From Bacteroidales bacterium (GTDB lineage Bacteria; Bacteroidota; Bacteroidia; Bacteroidales; JAQUTK01): DNA of 64,000 nucleotides. Of this stretch, positions 52,409 to 61,583 are shown one piece after another; positions within the stretch are counted from its first letter, which is position 1; the number at the start of each line of letters is the position of its first letter. The notes under the pieces are model-generated. The model had not been told where the DNA came from and ran no database searches. It was given only the letters and a program-made list of their open reading frames with translations. Location: NCBI GenBank assembly GCA_028709785.1, contig JAQUTK010000014.1, positions 19,782-83,781 of the forward strand, written 5' to 3'. Position numbers and translations under genes: made by a program.

Positions 52409-54706
52409 TTATTTTACCGGCGAGATCTTCACGAACGAAACTCCGTGATAAGGAACCTCAACCTCAAATTTTTCCGTAAATCCACCCAGATCTTTCTGTC
52501 TCCACAAATCTCTTACAACTTGTTCGCCACTAATGCCCAGATCTGCCCATGATACACTGATAACACTTGTATTATGCTCAGGCACACCACCCCATACAAA
52601 ATATTCCCGAGGCTGCTTGCTCTGACCAATATAAAACAATCCCACAGCCAAAGAGCCATCTTCAAGCTCTTTCACCCATACTTCCTGATTCGTGTTTTTG
52701 CTGATTCGTCTGGCAGGTTTACCAAGTATATCCTGATTCACCTCAATCACTTCATCATTGGTCAGCAAGTTAAGTGTAAACGGATCCAGCTGGCTCATAT
52801 CACACCCAATCAACAGTGGAGAGGAGAGCAAACTCCACAACGAAATATGTGTGTATTGTTCGTCACTGGTCAGTCTTGTATCATGCAAACTGGAGCTCCA
52901 ACCTACTTTACCGACAATCAGCATATCCGGATCATTCCAGTTACCCGGTTTGGTATAGGCAGCGCATTTGTTTTGTGAAAAGCCTATTGAATACAGACTC
53001 TGCCAGGTATCGGTAATATCGCCTGTGGTCCTCCATAATTGTCCGACTTCAGCTCCCCATTCCCATACATTCGCCATTCCATATTGACAAAGGCTATGGA
53101 CAATATCCCTGTTTTGTTTCTTCAAAGCATCTCTCATGATGATATATGGTTTCTTGTGCTCGGCCAGGGATGGATTAGAAGGAACTTCTTGTCCATACGA
53201 ACACCAGTCATATTTCAGGTAGTCAATACCCCATTTTGCATACGTTGCGGCATCCTGTTCTTCATGGTTCAAACTACCCAGATAACCACCACAGGTCAGC
53301 GTTCCCGGCGAACTATAAATGCCCAGTTTCAAACCTCTTGCATGCACATAATCTGAAAGATTCTTCATATCCGGAAATTTCTCATTGGTAACAATCTCTC
53401 CGTTTAAAGCACGTGCCGGTGCTTCCCAACCATCATCAATATTGATATATGTCCAACCATGGTTAACCAGTCCGCTCGAGATCATAGCATCAACCGATGC
53501 CTTTACTTTATCTGCGCTGACCGAAAGGCCCCAACAGTTCCAACTGTTCCAACCCATCGGAGGAGTGAGAGAAAGTTTGCCTTCACCGATCACAATACGC
53601 AGATTGCGTGTTGTCGAACCTTTGGCATTTGTTGCTAAAAGAGTCACATCATATTCACCTGCATTGGCTACAGTACCCGAAATTATACCAGAGCTGTGAT
53701 CCAATGTTAATCCCTGAGGAAGTGATTCCGCCCCAAAAGTAATCGGTTTCGCACCTGTAGCCGGAATTCTGAAAAGGAAGGGTTTGTTGGGACTATTGCC
53801 GATGATTTTTGCACCATTGATACGAGGCGTCTCTGCAGGTTCGGGTGTTAAAATGAATTTATCGGGCACTGTAGAGGAGAGATCTACAAATGTAGGAGAT
53901 GCATCACCTATATATTCAATTTTTGCATCACACCAATCTGCATGATCAGAATCAATGCCATCGCCTCCATCCGTAACCAAAAATGCCACTTCATCTATTC
54001 CACTAAGAGAGACATCTACATTTTTGGCTTTATCGCCGCCCTTCATCAAGCCGCTTTCCCATATCACACTCTTATCTCCAATCACATAAAATTGAATGGT
54101 ACCTTTTGTTCCGGTTTCGTCATCAACACCTACCTGCGCCTTAAAGCTTATTCCTTTCTTATCCAGTTTAAGCATAAACCTACTTATCGCATGCGTCCCT
54201 ACCCCCCGGGTGAATTTACTTCCTCCAACACTCAATGTATTCCCATCAATACTCTTTTTTGATTTTGTAGTAGACCATCCGGTTTCTATTTTTGTTACAT
54301 TCAGATCGTCAATCCACTGTGTGGATATAGAGGAATCATCACGGTTTTGTGTTAACACAACAGTCTTTGAGACTGATTTGTTTACGTTCTGCAAAGTTAT
54401 TGTTGCGAGACGTGAATAATAATCCGGATTAGCAGAAACCCTGAAATAAAGAGTATTGGATGTCGTTGCGTCAAGTTTGGTGATTGGTTGGCACCAATCT
54501 TCTGATGAGGTCACAGAGTAATCCACATTACTCATCACATCAAAACTGATCACGGTATCTGTGTAATTTAAAGCCACTGTTTTCAACGAAGTCAGAATAT
54601 GAGGAGCCTTTACTGAAGGCAACTGTTTCTGAGCATAAGCAGGAAGCCAGAAAAGCATAAGTACTCCCCAAAGAATAGTTCTTCCGGAAAAGATTTTTTT
54701 CGCCAT
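52409..54706 (-). CDS. Glycoside hydrolase family 27 with BACON, NPCBM and putative Ig domains
   Basis: 765 residues, signal peptide ending PAYAQ (about residue 26). Domain order: BACON domain (about 30-125), NPCBM carbohydrate-binding domain (about 130-265, GSKFTRGVGTHAISRFML), a putative Ig/cadherin-like domain (GLTLDHSSGIISGTVANAGE), then the GH27 barrel from LTPPMGWNSWNCWG, with INIDDGW, the nucleophile Asp about 498 in YLKYDWCSYG, and the acid/base Asp in NWNDPDMLIVG, ending in a beta-sandwich. Acts as alpha-galactosidase, alpha-N-acetylgalactosaminidase or beta-L-arabinopyranosidase in known members. Own promoter; first gene of the leftward cluster. Confidence 0.92.
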   Translation of the reverse strand: MAKKIFSGRTILWGVLMLFWLPAYAQKQLPSVKAPHILTSLKTVALNYTDTVISFDVMSNVDYSVTSSEDWCQPITKLDATTSNTLYFRVSANPDYYSRLATITLQNVNKSVSKTVVLTQNRDDSSISTQWIDDLNVTKIETGWSTTKSKKSIDGNTLSVGGSKFTRGVGTHAISRFMLKLDKKGISFKAQVGVDDETGTKGTIQFYVIGDKSVIWESGLMKGGDKAKNVDVSLSGIDEVAFLVTDGGDGIDSDHADWCDAKIEYIGDASPTFVDLSSTVPDKFILTPEPAETPRINGAKIIGNSPNKPFLFRIPATGAKPITFGAESLPQGLTLDHSSGIISGTVANAGEYDVTLLATNAKGSTTRNLRIVIGEGKLSLTPPMGWNSWNCWGLSVSADKVKASVDAMISSGLVNHGWTYINIDDGWEAPARALNGEIVTNEKFPDMKNLSDYVHARGLKLGIYSSPGTLTCGGYLGSLNHEEQDAATYAKWGIDYLKYDWCSYGQEVPSNPSLAEHKKPYIIMRDALKKQNRDIVHSLCQYGMANVWEWGAEVGQLWRTTGDITDTWQSLYSIGFSQNKCAAYTKPGNWNDPDMLIVGKVGWSSSLHDTRLTSDEQYTHISLWSLLSSPLLIGCDMSQLDPFTLNLLTNDEVIEVNQDILGKPARRISKNTNQEVWVKELEDGSLAVGLFYIGQSKQPREYFVWGGVPEHNTSVISVSWADLGISGEQVVRDLWRQKDLGGFTEKFEVEVPYHGVSFVKISPVK

Positions 54707-54734
54707 GGTAATTAAGTCTAATTGATCAAGATCA

Positions 54735-54742
54735 CAAATATA
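54735..54742 (-). promoter_or_regulatory. Promoter -7 box for GH27 gene
   Basis: TATATTTG on the minus strand fits TAnnTTTG, 28 bp before the GH27 start. Confidence 0.5.
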
Positions 54743-54910
54743 GTCATTCTATCTATAATTACAATTCTGTTGAATACTATTGTTCTTAATTAACTATTTT
54801 GCGAGGTAAACAGATCAATCTCAGACAACTATTTCGGTAGAGCTTGAGGGCATTAATAAAAGACAAAGCTCTTTTGTACAGAGTTGCATCATCTATTTCA
54901 TTGCTTTTCA

Positions 54911-54918
54911 TACCTTTG
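54911..54918 (+). promoter_or_regulatory. Promoter -7 box for sdaA
   Basis: TACCTTTG fits TAnnTTTG, 35 bp before the sdaA ATG; a TTG around 54884 could serve as the weak -33 element. Confidence 0.55.
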
Positions 54919-54953
54919 CAGAGCAGAACTCTAACGTCTACAAACAGAACTTT

Positions 54954-56159
54954 ATGGAAACAATCAAAGAGGTATTCAGGATTGGCAACGGTCCTTCAAG
55001 CAGTCATACCATGGGACCCAGAAAAGCAGCATCAATGTATGCTGGCAGACATCCTGATGCAAAATCTTTCCAGGTCACTCTTTATGGCAGTCTGGCCGCA
55101 ACCGGTAAAGGCCATTTTACAGATATGGCTATCGAGAGTTCGCTGAGTCCGATCGCACCGGTAACCTTTATCTGGCAACCACAAATCTTTCTCCCCTTTC
55201 ATCCGAATGGAATGAAGTTTGAGTCGTTGGACGAGAATGGAACTATCACTGATCCATGGACAATCTTTAGTATTGGCGGCGGCGCGCTGGCCAATGAAGA
55301 AATGCCGCCTGCATTCAACAAGCAGGTGTACGAAATGAATACGATGACCGAAATTCTGCATTGGTGCGAAAAGTCCGGCAAATCCTATTGGGAGTATGTA
55401 CAAGAAAACGAAGAGAGCGGAATATGGGACTACCTCAACGAAGTATGGAAGACGATGCAAGCAAGTGTCGAACGCGGATTGGAGAGCGAAGGAGTTCTGC
55501 CCGGGGGACTGGGTTTGCGACGTAAAGCTGCCTCCTACTTCATCAAAGCATCCGGATATACCGATAATCTGCGCACCCGCGGACTGGTATTCGCTTATGC
55601 GTTGGCTTGTTCGGAAGAGAATGCTTCCGGAGGACGTATCGTTACCGCGCCAACCTGTGGATCTTGCGGGGTATTACCCGCAGTACTCTATCATCAGAAG
55701 AAGAGTCGCCAATTTTCCGACACACGTATTCTGAAAGCACTTGCCACTGCAGGAATTGTGGGTAACATCGTCAAGCAAAACGCTTCAATTTCCGGAGCTG
55801 AAGTCGGTTGTCAGGGAGAAGTGGGTGTTGCTTGTGCCATGGCAGCGGCAGCAGCCAATCAACTATTTGGAGGCAGTCCGGCGCAAACAGAATATGCTGC
55901 GGAGATGGGATTGGAGCACCATTTGGGACTTACTTGTGATCCTGTGTGCGGACTTGTTCAGATTCCTTGCATTGAACGGAATGCCTTTGCTGCAACACGC
56001 GCTTTAGACGCTAATATCTATGCGACCTTTACCGATGGGATGCACCGCGTCTCTTTTGACAAAGTGGTTGCAGTTATGAAAGAGACGGGACATGCTATTC
56101 CGAGTCTGTACAAGGAGACAAGTGAGGGAGGTCTTGCGAAAGATTACAAACAGATGTAA
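54954..56159 (+). CDS. sdaA: L-serine ammonia-lyase, iron-sulfur type, single chain
   Basis: 401 residues, cytosolic. Converts L-serine to pyruvate and ammonia using an oxygen-sensitive 4Fe-4S cluster. The N-terminal beta part opens IKEVFRIGNGPSSSHTMGPR, the C-terminal alpha part has the cluster Cys residues in VTAPTCGSCGVLPAV and in CDPVCGLVQIPCIERNAFAA. GGGALANE and ISGAEVGCQGEVGVACAMAA are further family blocks. Both parts are in one chain as in enteric SdaA. It converges on nadK with only 4 bp between the two stops, and no clear terminator fits there. Confidence 0.95.
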   Translation: METIKEVFRIGNGPSSSHTMGPRKAASMYAGRHPDAKSFQVTLYGSLAATGKGHFTDMAIESSLSPIAPVTFIWQPQIFLPFHPNGMKFESLDENGTITDPWTIFSIGGGALANEEMPPAFNKQVYEMNTMTEILHWCEKSGKSYWEYVQENEESGIWDYLNEVWKTMQASVERGLESEGVLPGGLGLRRKAASYFIKASGYTDNLRTRGLVFAYALACSEENASGGRIVTAPTCGSCGVLPAVLYHQKKSRQFSDTRILKALATAGIVGNIVKQNASISGAEVGCQGEVGVACAMAAAAANQLFGGSPAQTEYAAEMGLEHHLGLTCDPVCGLVQIPCIERNAFAATRALDANIYATFTDGMHRVSFDKVVAVMKETGHAIPSLYKETSEGGLAKDYKQM

Positions 56160-56163
56160 TAAA

Positions 56164-57033
56164 TCAGATACGTTTATCGGCCCCCCACATCAACTTTTCA
56201 CGCAATGTATTAAAGAAACTGCTGTTTGTACGTTTTATAACCTTCAATGTGTATCCGGCTCTGCGTATGACAAGTTTCTCTCCATTGCTTATCATAGATG
56301 AACGGCCATCAATGGCTACCAAAAAATTTCGCGCCCGTCCTGTAACAGTCAGGATTATTTCATTCTGATTAGATATGACCAATGGTCTGACATTCAAACT
56401 ATGAGGGGCAACCGGTGTCAGAATAACAGCATTTGAATCGGGCACAATAATAGGACCTCCTACACTAAGAGAATAGGCTGTCGAACCTGTCGGAGTCGCT
56501 ATAACCAACCCGTCTGCCTGATAGGAATTGAGGAATTGGCCATTGATCTCCACATTGATATTGATTAGTGAAGAAGTATCCCGCTTCAGTACAGCGATAT
56601 CATTCAGTGCTACATTGAAAGTAAGGTCTGAACTGTTTGAGAATATCTGAAGAAGCGAACGTTCTTCGACAAGATAATTACCACTCATCAAATCTTCTAT
56701 GAGTTTGTCGGTTTCCTCTAATGTCACGTCAGCCAGAAAGCCAAGTCTCCCCATATTTATACCAAGTACAGGAATACCCTTATCTCCAACCATCATTGCC
56801 GTTTGCAGAAATGTGCCATCGCCACCCAAGCTCAATGCAATATCAGCAGAAAAATGTTCATCCATTATCAGGCTTACCGGCACTTCGATCACTCCTCCGT
56901 TCTCCTTCAGGAAATGGAAATAGGTTTCGTCAATCAAAAGTTCGACACCAAGAGATTGCAATTTACAGAGAATTTGCCCTGCTTTTGGAGCTCTCTCTTT
57001 TAAAAAGCTATTCCCGAATACTGCTATTTTCAT
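56164..57033 (-). CDS. nadK: NAD kinase
   Basis: 289 residues, cytosolic; phosphorylates NAD to NADP. Family motifs: SLGGDGTFLQTA with the catalytic Asp, GINMGRLGFL, LNDIAVLKRD, and YQADGLVIATPTGSTAYSLS followed by GGPIIVP. Length and motif order are normal. A promoter box lies 23 bp upstream. It is convergent with sdaA. Confidence 0.96.
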   Translation of the reverse strand: MKIAVFGNSFLKERAPKAGQILCKLQSLGVELLIDETYFHFLKENGGVIEVPVSLIMDEHFSADIALSLGGDGTFLQTAMMVGDKGIPVLGINMGRLGFLADVTLEETDKLIEDLMSGNYLVEERSLLQIFSNSSDLTFNVALNDIAVLKRDTSSLININVEINGQFLNSYQADGLVIATPTGSTAYSLSVGGPIIVPDSNAVILTPVAPHSLNVRPLVISNQNEIILTVTGRARNFLVAIDGRSSMISNGEKLVIRRAGYTLKVIKRTNSSFFNTLREKLMWGADKRI

Positions 57034-57056
57034 TTAGAGAATTATATATTTTCAAA

Positions 57057-57064
57057 CAAAAGTA
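57057..57064 (-). promoter_or_regulatory. Promoter -7 box for nadK
   Basis: TACTTTTG on the minus strand fits TAnnTTTG, 23 bp before the nadK start. Confidence 0.5.
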
Positions 57065-57317
57065 ATGAATCTGTGTAAATAGAGTGTATAATGCGGAGAT
57101 ATTTTATGTTTACCGGCTTACATCAAAATGGATAAGTAGGATTCAATTTCTATTTCAGGTGTTCTCCTTTGTATCAGGAAAAGGATATATTTCAGTTGAA
57201 GTAATTTATCTTTCCTTTCTTTACCCAAGACGGAAAACTCAAGGGATGAAAGATTTTAAACAGATCATAGCAAAAAACGTGACTGAAACCACAAAATGAA
57301 GATATGTAATCTCCCGC

Positions 57318-57689
57318 TTATTTCATAAAAACGAAAAAGACGGCTAATACCAGACAGACTCCGGCGGCCAGGTGATTCCAATGCAATGTTTCTCCGTTAA
57401 ATGCAAGCGTGGTAAACAAAGTAAATATCACCAGAGTGATTACCTCCTGTATAACTTTCAGTTGCATCAGAGAAAACGGTCCACCATTGCCGTTAAATCC
57501 GATACGGTTAGCCGGAACCTGACACATGTATTCCGCCAGGGCAATGCCCCAGCTAAATAAGACTACGACAAAAAGCGGAAGAGTCGAAAACCATGAAAAC
57601 TCCTGTTTCATCTTTAAATGACCATACCATGCAAATGTCATGAAAACATTGGAGATAACCAGCAATACGATTGAAATAATACCTTGCAT
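57318..57689 (-). CDS. DMT-type small membrane protein (DUF486)
   Basis: 123 residues with four hydrophobic segments (SIVLLVISNVFMTFAWY, LFVVVLFSWGIALAEYM, VITLVIFTLFTTLAFNG, LAAGVCLVLAVFFVFMK) and the conserved middle CQVPANRIGFNGNGGPFSLM of the DUF486 family. Inner-membrane protein of unknown function, related in size and layout to small drug/metabolite transporters. It starts 14 bp after the TtcA-family stop and is probably cotranscribed. The 284-bp gap to nadK holds no gene I can support. Confidence 0.88.
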   Translation of the reverse strand: MQGIISIVLLVISNVFMTFAWYGHLKMKQEFSWFSTLPLFVVVLFSWGIALAEYMCQVPANRIGFNGNGGPFSLMQLKVIQEVITLVIFTLFTTLAFNGETLHWNHLAAGVCLVLAVFFVFMK

Positions 57690-57703
57690 AATTTATCTAG
57701 TTT

Positions 57704-58444
57704 TTAAACAGACTCGGGGAGATATTCCAATTGAACCCGTGACATGCTCGCCCACAAATGGTGACGTGCCTGAGGATTCAGTTCTTCTAATTTGTGTAAG
57801 ACCTCTTTCATCTCTGAACGGTGAGACTCCTTCTCATATGGACAATTCTTTTTCTGATTACGGTATTCACGAATCCCAGCCATCTGCAGCAACAGTTTCT
57901 CCGGAATCAGACACATCGGACGTATAATTGTCAGACCAAACTTATTCATTCTAAGGAGTGGCGGCATGGTTCCGAAAGCTCCTTGAAAGGTCATATTCAT
58001 CAAGAGAGTCTCAAGCACATCATCCTGATGATGACCTAATACAAGTTTATTATAACCATGCTTTTGTGCATATTCGAACATCATCTTCCGGCGGTTCCAT
58101 GAACAGAGGAAACAGGGTGATTTGCGTTTGTCGGTGGATAGATCAAAGCCCGTTTCGAGTACTTCAAATGGGATCCCTGCTGCCTCACAATGACTGCGAA
58201 GATACTCTTCGTCTGACGAATAAGGGATATTTGTCATCCGCACATGCACAGCGCACACCGTAAAACGGGGGCTGAAGATGCGTGCGCGCTGTCCCAGCAA
58301 CTCCACAAGAGCCAGAGAATCTTTCCCTCCCGATAGGCCGATCAACAGACGATCTCCTTCTTCAATCAGGTGATATTTGTCTATAGCCTCTTTGCACAAG
58401 AGCCCTATTTTTCGTAATACCCGCTCGTCTTCTGTCAGTTTCAT
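57704..58444 (-). CDS. TtcA-family tRNA-thiolation PP-loop protein
   Basis: 246 residues from the ATG at 58442-58444. The frame has an earlier ATG at 58492, but the promoter box at 58470-58477 lies between the two, so the inner ATG is preferred. ATP-binding PP-loop SGGKDS at residues 38-43; CFLC at about 112-115 and a later Cys in KNCPYEKESHR fit the Fe-S ligands of TtcA; LVLGHHQDDVLETLLMNM is the second family block. TtcA makes 2-thiocytidine at tRNA position 32; closely related proteins thiolate other substrates, so the exact target is not certain. Confidence 0.85.
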   Translation of the reverse strand: MKLTEDERVLRKIGLLCKEAIDKYHLIEEGDRLLIGLSGGKDSLALVELLGQRARIFSPRFTVCAVHVRMTNIPYSSDEEYLRSHCEAAGIPFEVLETGFDLSTDKRKSPCFLCSWNRRKMMFEYAQKHGYNKLVLGHHQDDVLETLLMNMTFQGAFGTMPPLLRMNKFGLTIIRPMCLIPEKLLLQMAGIREYRNQKKNCPYEKESHRSEMKEVLHKLEELNPQARHHLWASMSRVQLEYLPESV

Positions 58445-58469
58445 TACAGCCTTTTGATTATTTCGGGCG

Positions 58470-58477
58470 CAAAAGTA
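58470..58477 (-). promoter_or_regulatory. Promoter -7 box that decides the TtcA-family start
   Basis: TACTTTTG on the minus strand fits TAnnTTTG, 25 bp before the ATG at 58444. Transcripts from it could not include the outer ATG at 58492. Confidence 0.5.
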
Positions 58478-58550
58478 ATGTAAATCTGCCATTTACGGAA
58501 GGATTGTCAAAATAGATTTACCGGAGGGATTGTTATATTCAAATAAATTG

Positions 58551-58558
58551 TACTTTTG
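58551..58558 (+). promoter_or_regulatory. Promoter -7 box for the TPR/PD40 gene
   Basis: TACTTTTG fits TAnnTTTG, 24 bp before the ATG at 58583. It overlaps the alternative TTG start at 58556, which can therefore be dismissed. Confidence 0.5.
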
Positions 58559-58582
58559 GGAAATAAATTACCATTTCTGTTT

Positions 58583-60019
58583 ATGAAACGTTGCCTGTTT
58601 TTTCTTTTTGCACTCACATTGCTTCCGCTTTTCTCCATGGCTCAGACGCTGGAAGAAGCAAAACAACTCTTTTTCGACAATAAATTCGCGGAAGCCAAGC
58701 CTGTCTTTGCCACATTGGTAAAGAAGACTCCCCGTAATGCTTCATACAATCACTGGTACGGTGTTTGTCTCTACAAAACCGGTGAAACAGAAAGTGCCAT
58801 CAAATATCTTACATTTGCTGCTTCAAAAAAGATCCAGGAAGCGCCCCGTTATCTGGGAGATGCTTTCTTTGACCTCTACCGTTTTGAGGAAGCAGCCAAA
58901 CAATACGAAGATTATCTGGCCAAACAAAAAGAAGAACAGATAGCTGCCATCTATAATAAAAAAGCAGAAACAGCAAGAAATGCAGCAGGCATGGTCAGTC
59001 GTGTGGCCGATGTACAGATTATAGACAGCATTGTGGTGAACAAAAAAAAGCTCTTTGCTACTTACAAGGAACGTACACTTGAGCAGAACATTCATCTTCT
59101 TTCCGACTATTTTGAAACAGGGGAAGGGTATGATGACGCCTGCATGTTTATAAATTCCCGCGAAACAAGTCGCATATTCCCGGCAAGCCAATCGGGCAAA
59201 GGACTGGATTTTATGAGACAGGAAAAGCTTTCCGACTCCTGGGGCGAACGTAAAATATTGCCCAAAGAGGTCAATTCTGATACGGATGAAAACTATCCTT
59301 TCATTCTCTCTGACGGTTTAACTATATACTTTGGTTCAAAAGGGCACAATTCGATTGGCGGCTACGACATCTTTGTCACCCGTTATGATGCGGAAAACGG
59401 CAGCTACTACGCTGCGGAAAACCTCGGGATGCCCTTTAACTCTCCGGCAAATGATTACCTCTATGCAATAGACGAAGTACATAACATCGGATGGTTTGTG
59501 ACTGACCGCAACCAGGAATCGGGAAAAGCAATCATCTATACTTTTATCAGGGATGAAAACAGGCAGAACGTACAGGATAAGACACCGGAAGAAAAGATAG
59601 CTCTCGCACAAATCCGCTCTATCCGTGCAACCTGGAAGAAACCCAATTACAAACTTTTCCTGGAAGATATTTATAAGGAAAAGAGGGCTCTCTATGAGGC
59701 CTACCAAGAGAAAAAGTCGGAAGAGTTTCATTTCTATATAGACGAAAACACAGTATATACGCGTTTAGAGAACTTCAAAAGCCTGGATGCGCGCTCCTAC
59801 TACCAACAATATATTGAGAAGCAAAAACAGGTGGACGAAATGGAAACAAAACTTTCCTCATGGCGTGCTCTATATGCAAAAGAGACCAAGACAGGCAAAG
59901 AAGAGCTAAAGAGTAAAATTCTTAAGTTGGAAAAAGAATATGAATCGATAGCAACGTTACCTTATCAGCTTCAAAACAAATGCAGAAGCGCTGAACTGAG
60001 TCAATTAAAACAAAAATAA
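58583..60019 (+). CDS. Secreted TPR and PD40 (WD40-like) repeat protein
   Basis: 478 residues from the ATG at 58583, with a signal peptide ending FSMAQ. Residues about 20-130 form three TPR-like helix pairs (AKQLFFDNKFAEAKPVFATL, HWYGVCLYKTGETESAIKYL, FFDLYRFEEAAKQYEDYLAK). The middle has PD40/WD40-like blades (ENYPFILSDGLTIYFGSKGH, GGYDIFVTRYDAENGSYYAA) similar to those of TolB and Bacteroidetes OmpA-type envelope proteins. The C-terminal third is charged and helical. No peptidoglycan-binding OmpA domain follows. Periplasmic or envelope scaffold is likely; function unknown. Followed after 7 bp by NfeD. Confidence 0.82.
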   Translation: MKRCLFFLFALTLLPLFSMAQTLEEAKQLFFDNKFAEAKPVFATLVKKTPRNASYNHWYGVCLYKTGETESAIKYLTFAASKKIQEAPRYLGDAFFDLYRFEEAAKQYEDYLAKQKEEQIAAIYNKKAETARNAAGMVSRVADVQIIDSIVVNKKKLFATYKERTLEQNIHLLSDYFETGEGYDDACMFINSRETSRIFPASQSGKGLDFMRQEKLSDSWGERKILPKEVNSDTDENYPFILSDGLTIYFGSKGHNSIGGYDIFVTRYDAENGSYYAAENLGMPFNSPANDYLYAIDEVHNIGWFVTDRNQESGKAIIYTFIRDENRQNVQDKTPEEKIALAQIRSIRATWKKPNYKLFLEDIYKEKRALYEAYQEKKSEEFHFYIDENTVYTRLENFKSLDARSYYQQYIEKQKQVDEMETKLSSWRALYAKETKTGKEELKSKILKLEKEYESIATLPYQLQNKCRSAELSQLKQK

Positions 60020-60026
60020 ACAAGCC

Positions 60027-60503
60027 ATGGACATCGTCATTATCGTCGTATTAGCTGTAATTGCCGTCTTGCTGTTTTTGCTTGAGGTCTTTTTTCTGCC
60101 CGGCATAACCATAGCCGGTTTTGGAGGATTGCTCTTTGCAGTAGGTGCTGTGTATGAAGCTTATTTCATGAAGGGAACTACAGCTGCGGTTTTTACGCTT
60201 CTGGGAATGGGTCTGCTCTTCGTTATCTGTTTCATCATCTTTCTCAAATCTGGCACATGGAAAAAGATCGCGCTCAACACTGACATTAACTCGAAGGTAG
60301 AGACTAACGTATCTAAGATAAACATCGGTGACACCGGTAAAACCAGTACTCGCCTTGGTCCGATGGGACACGTGGTAATCAATGGAGTGACAGTAGAAGC
60401 GAAAGCTGAAGATGAAATCATTGATGCCGGCGAAGAGATTATAGTCACCGAATTGCATGCCAACAATGTCACCGTCAGAAAGAAAGAAGTAACTAGTATC
60501 TAA
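60027..60503 (+). CDS. NfeD-family membrane protein
   Basis: 158 residues: two to three hydrophobic segments at the start ([20 protein letters not shown], then [20 protein letters not shown], then [20 protein letters not shown]) followed by a C-terminal soluble OB-fold-like part ([20 protein letters not shown], and the [18 protein letters not shown] end). NfeD proteins of this short type are encoded next to flotillins and are thought to assist their membrane domains. It starts 7 bp after the TPR/PD40 gene and ends 23 bp before floA. Confidence 0.9.
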   Translation: MDIVIIVVLAVIAVLLFLLEVFFLPGITIAGFGGLLFAVGAVYEAYFMKGTTAAVFTLLGMGLLFVICFIIFLKSGTWKKIALNTDINSKVETNVSKINIGDTGKTSTRLGPMGHVVINGVTVEAKAEDEIIDAGEEIIVTELHANNVTVRKKEVTSI

Positions 60504-60526
60504 TTAATAATTTAAAGGAAAGAACA

Positions 60527-61519
60527 ATGGAACTATCATTAGTTTTGCTAGGAATGGCTATCATCTTCGTGATGATCTTTTTCTACTACGTCCCATTTCT
60601 GCTCTGGATCTCTGCGAAGGCTTCCGGAGTGAGTATTTCACTTATTCAGCTTTTCCTGATGAGAATCCGGAAGGTGCCACCTTCAGTAATCGTCAGTGCA
60701 ATGGTTGAAGCTCACAAAGCCGGACTTCGTCAGCTTACCCGTGACGAACTTGAAGCTCACTACCTGGCAGGTGGTCATGTTGAACGTGTCGTTCACGCGC
60801 TCGTTTCTTCATCAAAAGCAAACATCGAACTGAGCTTTCAGATGGCAACCGCCATTGACCTTGCCGGTCGTGACGTATTTGAAGCAGTGCAGATGTCAGT
60901 AAATCCAAAAGTGATTGACACTCCTCTTGTTGCTGCTGTTGCCAAGAATGGTATCCAGCTGCTTGTAAAAGCACGTATTACCGTTCGCGCCAATATCCAG
61001 CGACTTGTCGGAGGAGCCGGCGAAGAGACTGTCATTGCCCGTGTCGGTGAAGGTATAATTGCTTCCATTGGTGCTTCTGAAACTCACAAGGATGTGCTTG
61101 AAAATCCAGATGCGATTTCTAAAGTTGTTTTAAAGAAAGGGCTGGATGCCGGTACCGCTTTTGAAATTCTATCCATTGATATCGCGGATATCGATATAGG
61201 AAAGAATATTGGTGCCGAACTGCAGATGGATCAGGCTCAGGCCGACAAGAACATCGCACAGGCTAGAGCTGAAGAAAGACGTGCCATGGCAGTCGCACTC
61301 GAACAAGAGATGAAGGCGAAAGCTCAGGAAGCTCGTGCGAAGGTTATTGAAGCCGAAGCGCAAGTACCGCAAGCGATGGCCGATGCATTCCGAAGCGGCA
61401 ATCTGGGTGTGATGGATTATCTTAAAGTGAAGAATATCGAAGCCGACACCTCTATGCGCGATGCCATTGCTAAACCATCCAAAGGTCAGCAAGACACAGG
61501 AAAAGTAACAAAAGAGTAA
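60527..61519 (+). CDS. floA: Flotillin-like protein FloA
   Basis: 330 residues, normal for the family. A hydrophobic N-terminal hairpin ([20 protein letters not shown]) inserts in the inner membrane, followed by the conserved SPFH-like body ([59 protein letters not shown]) and an Ala/Glu-rich coiled coil (about 230-290, [20 protein letters not shown]). FloA organises functional membrane microdomains. Last gene of the TPR-NfeD-FloA run; a strong terminator begins 14 bp after the stop. Confidence 0.95.
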   Translation: MELSLVLLGMAIIFVMIFFYYVPFLLWISAKASGVSISLIQLFLMRIRKVPPSVIVSAMVEAHKAGLRQLTRDELEAHYLAGGHVERVVHALVSSSKANIELSFQMATAIDLAGRDVFEAVQMSVNPKVIDTPLVAAVAKNGIQLLVKARITVRANIQRLVGGAGEETVIARVGEGIIASIGASETHKDVLENPDAISKVVLKKGLDAGTAFEILSIDIADIDIGKNIGAELQMDQAQADKNIAQARAEERRAMAVALEQEMKAKAQEARAKVIEAEAQVPQAMADAFRSGNLGVMDYLKVKNIEADTSMRDAIAKPSKGQQDTGKVTKE

Positions 61520-61532
61520 TAAATAACTTCCA

Positions 61533-61574
61533 GAAAGTACCCCGGAGGTTTTTCCGGGGTACTTTCATTTTTTT
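61533..61574 (+). terminator. Rho-independent terminator after floA
   Basis: A 14-bp perfect stem (GAAAGTACCCCGGA with TCCGGGGTACTTTC, 6-nt loop) followed by ATTTTTTT. A textbook terminator. Confidence 0.95.
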
Positions 61575-61583
61575 AATCCCACC

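Noticed and set aside
57084..57299. Plus-strand ORF of 71 codons between nadK and the DUF486 gene
   Set aside because: No recognisable motif and no ribosome site or promoter box tied to it; not enough to call a gene.
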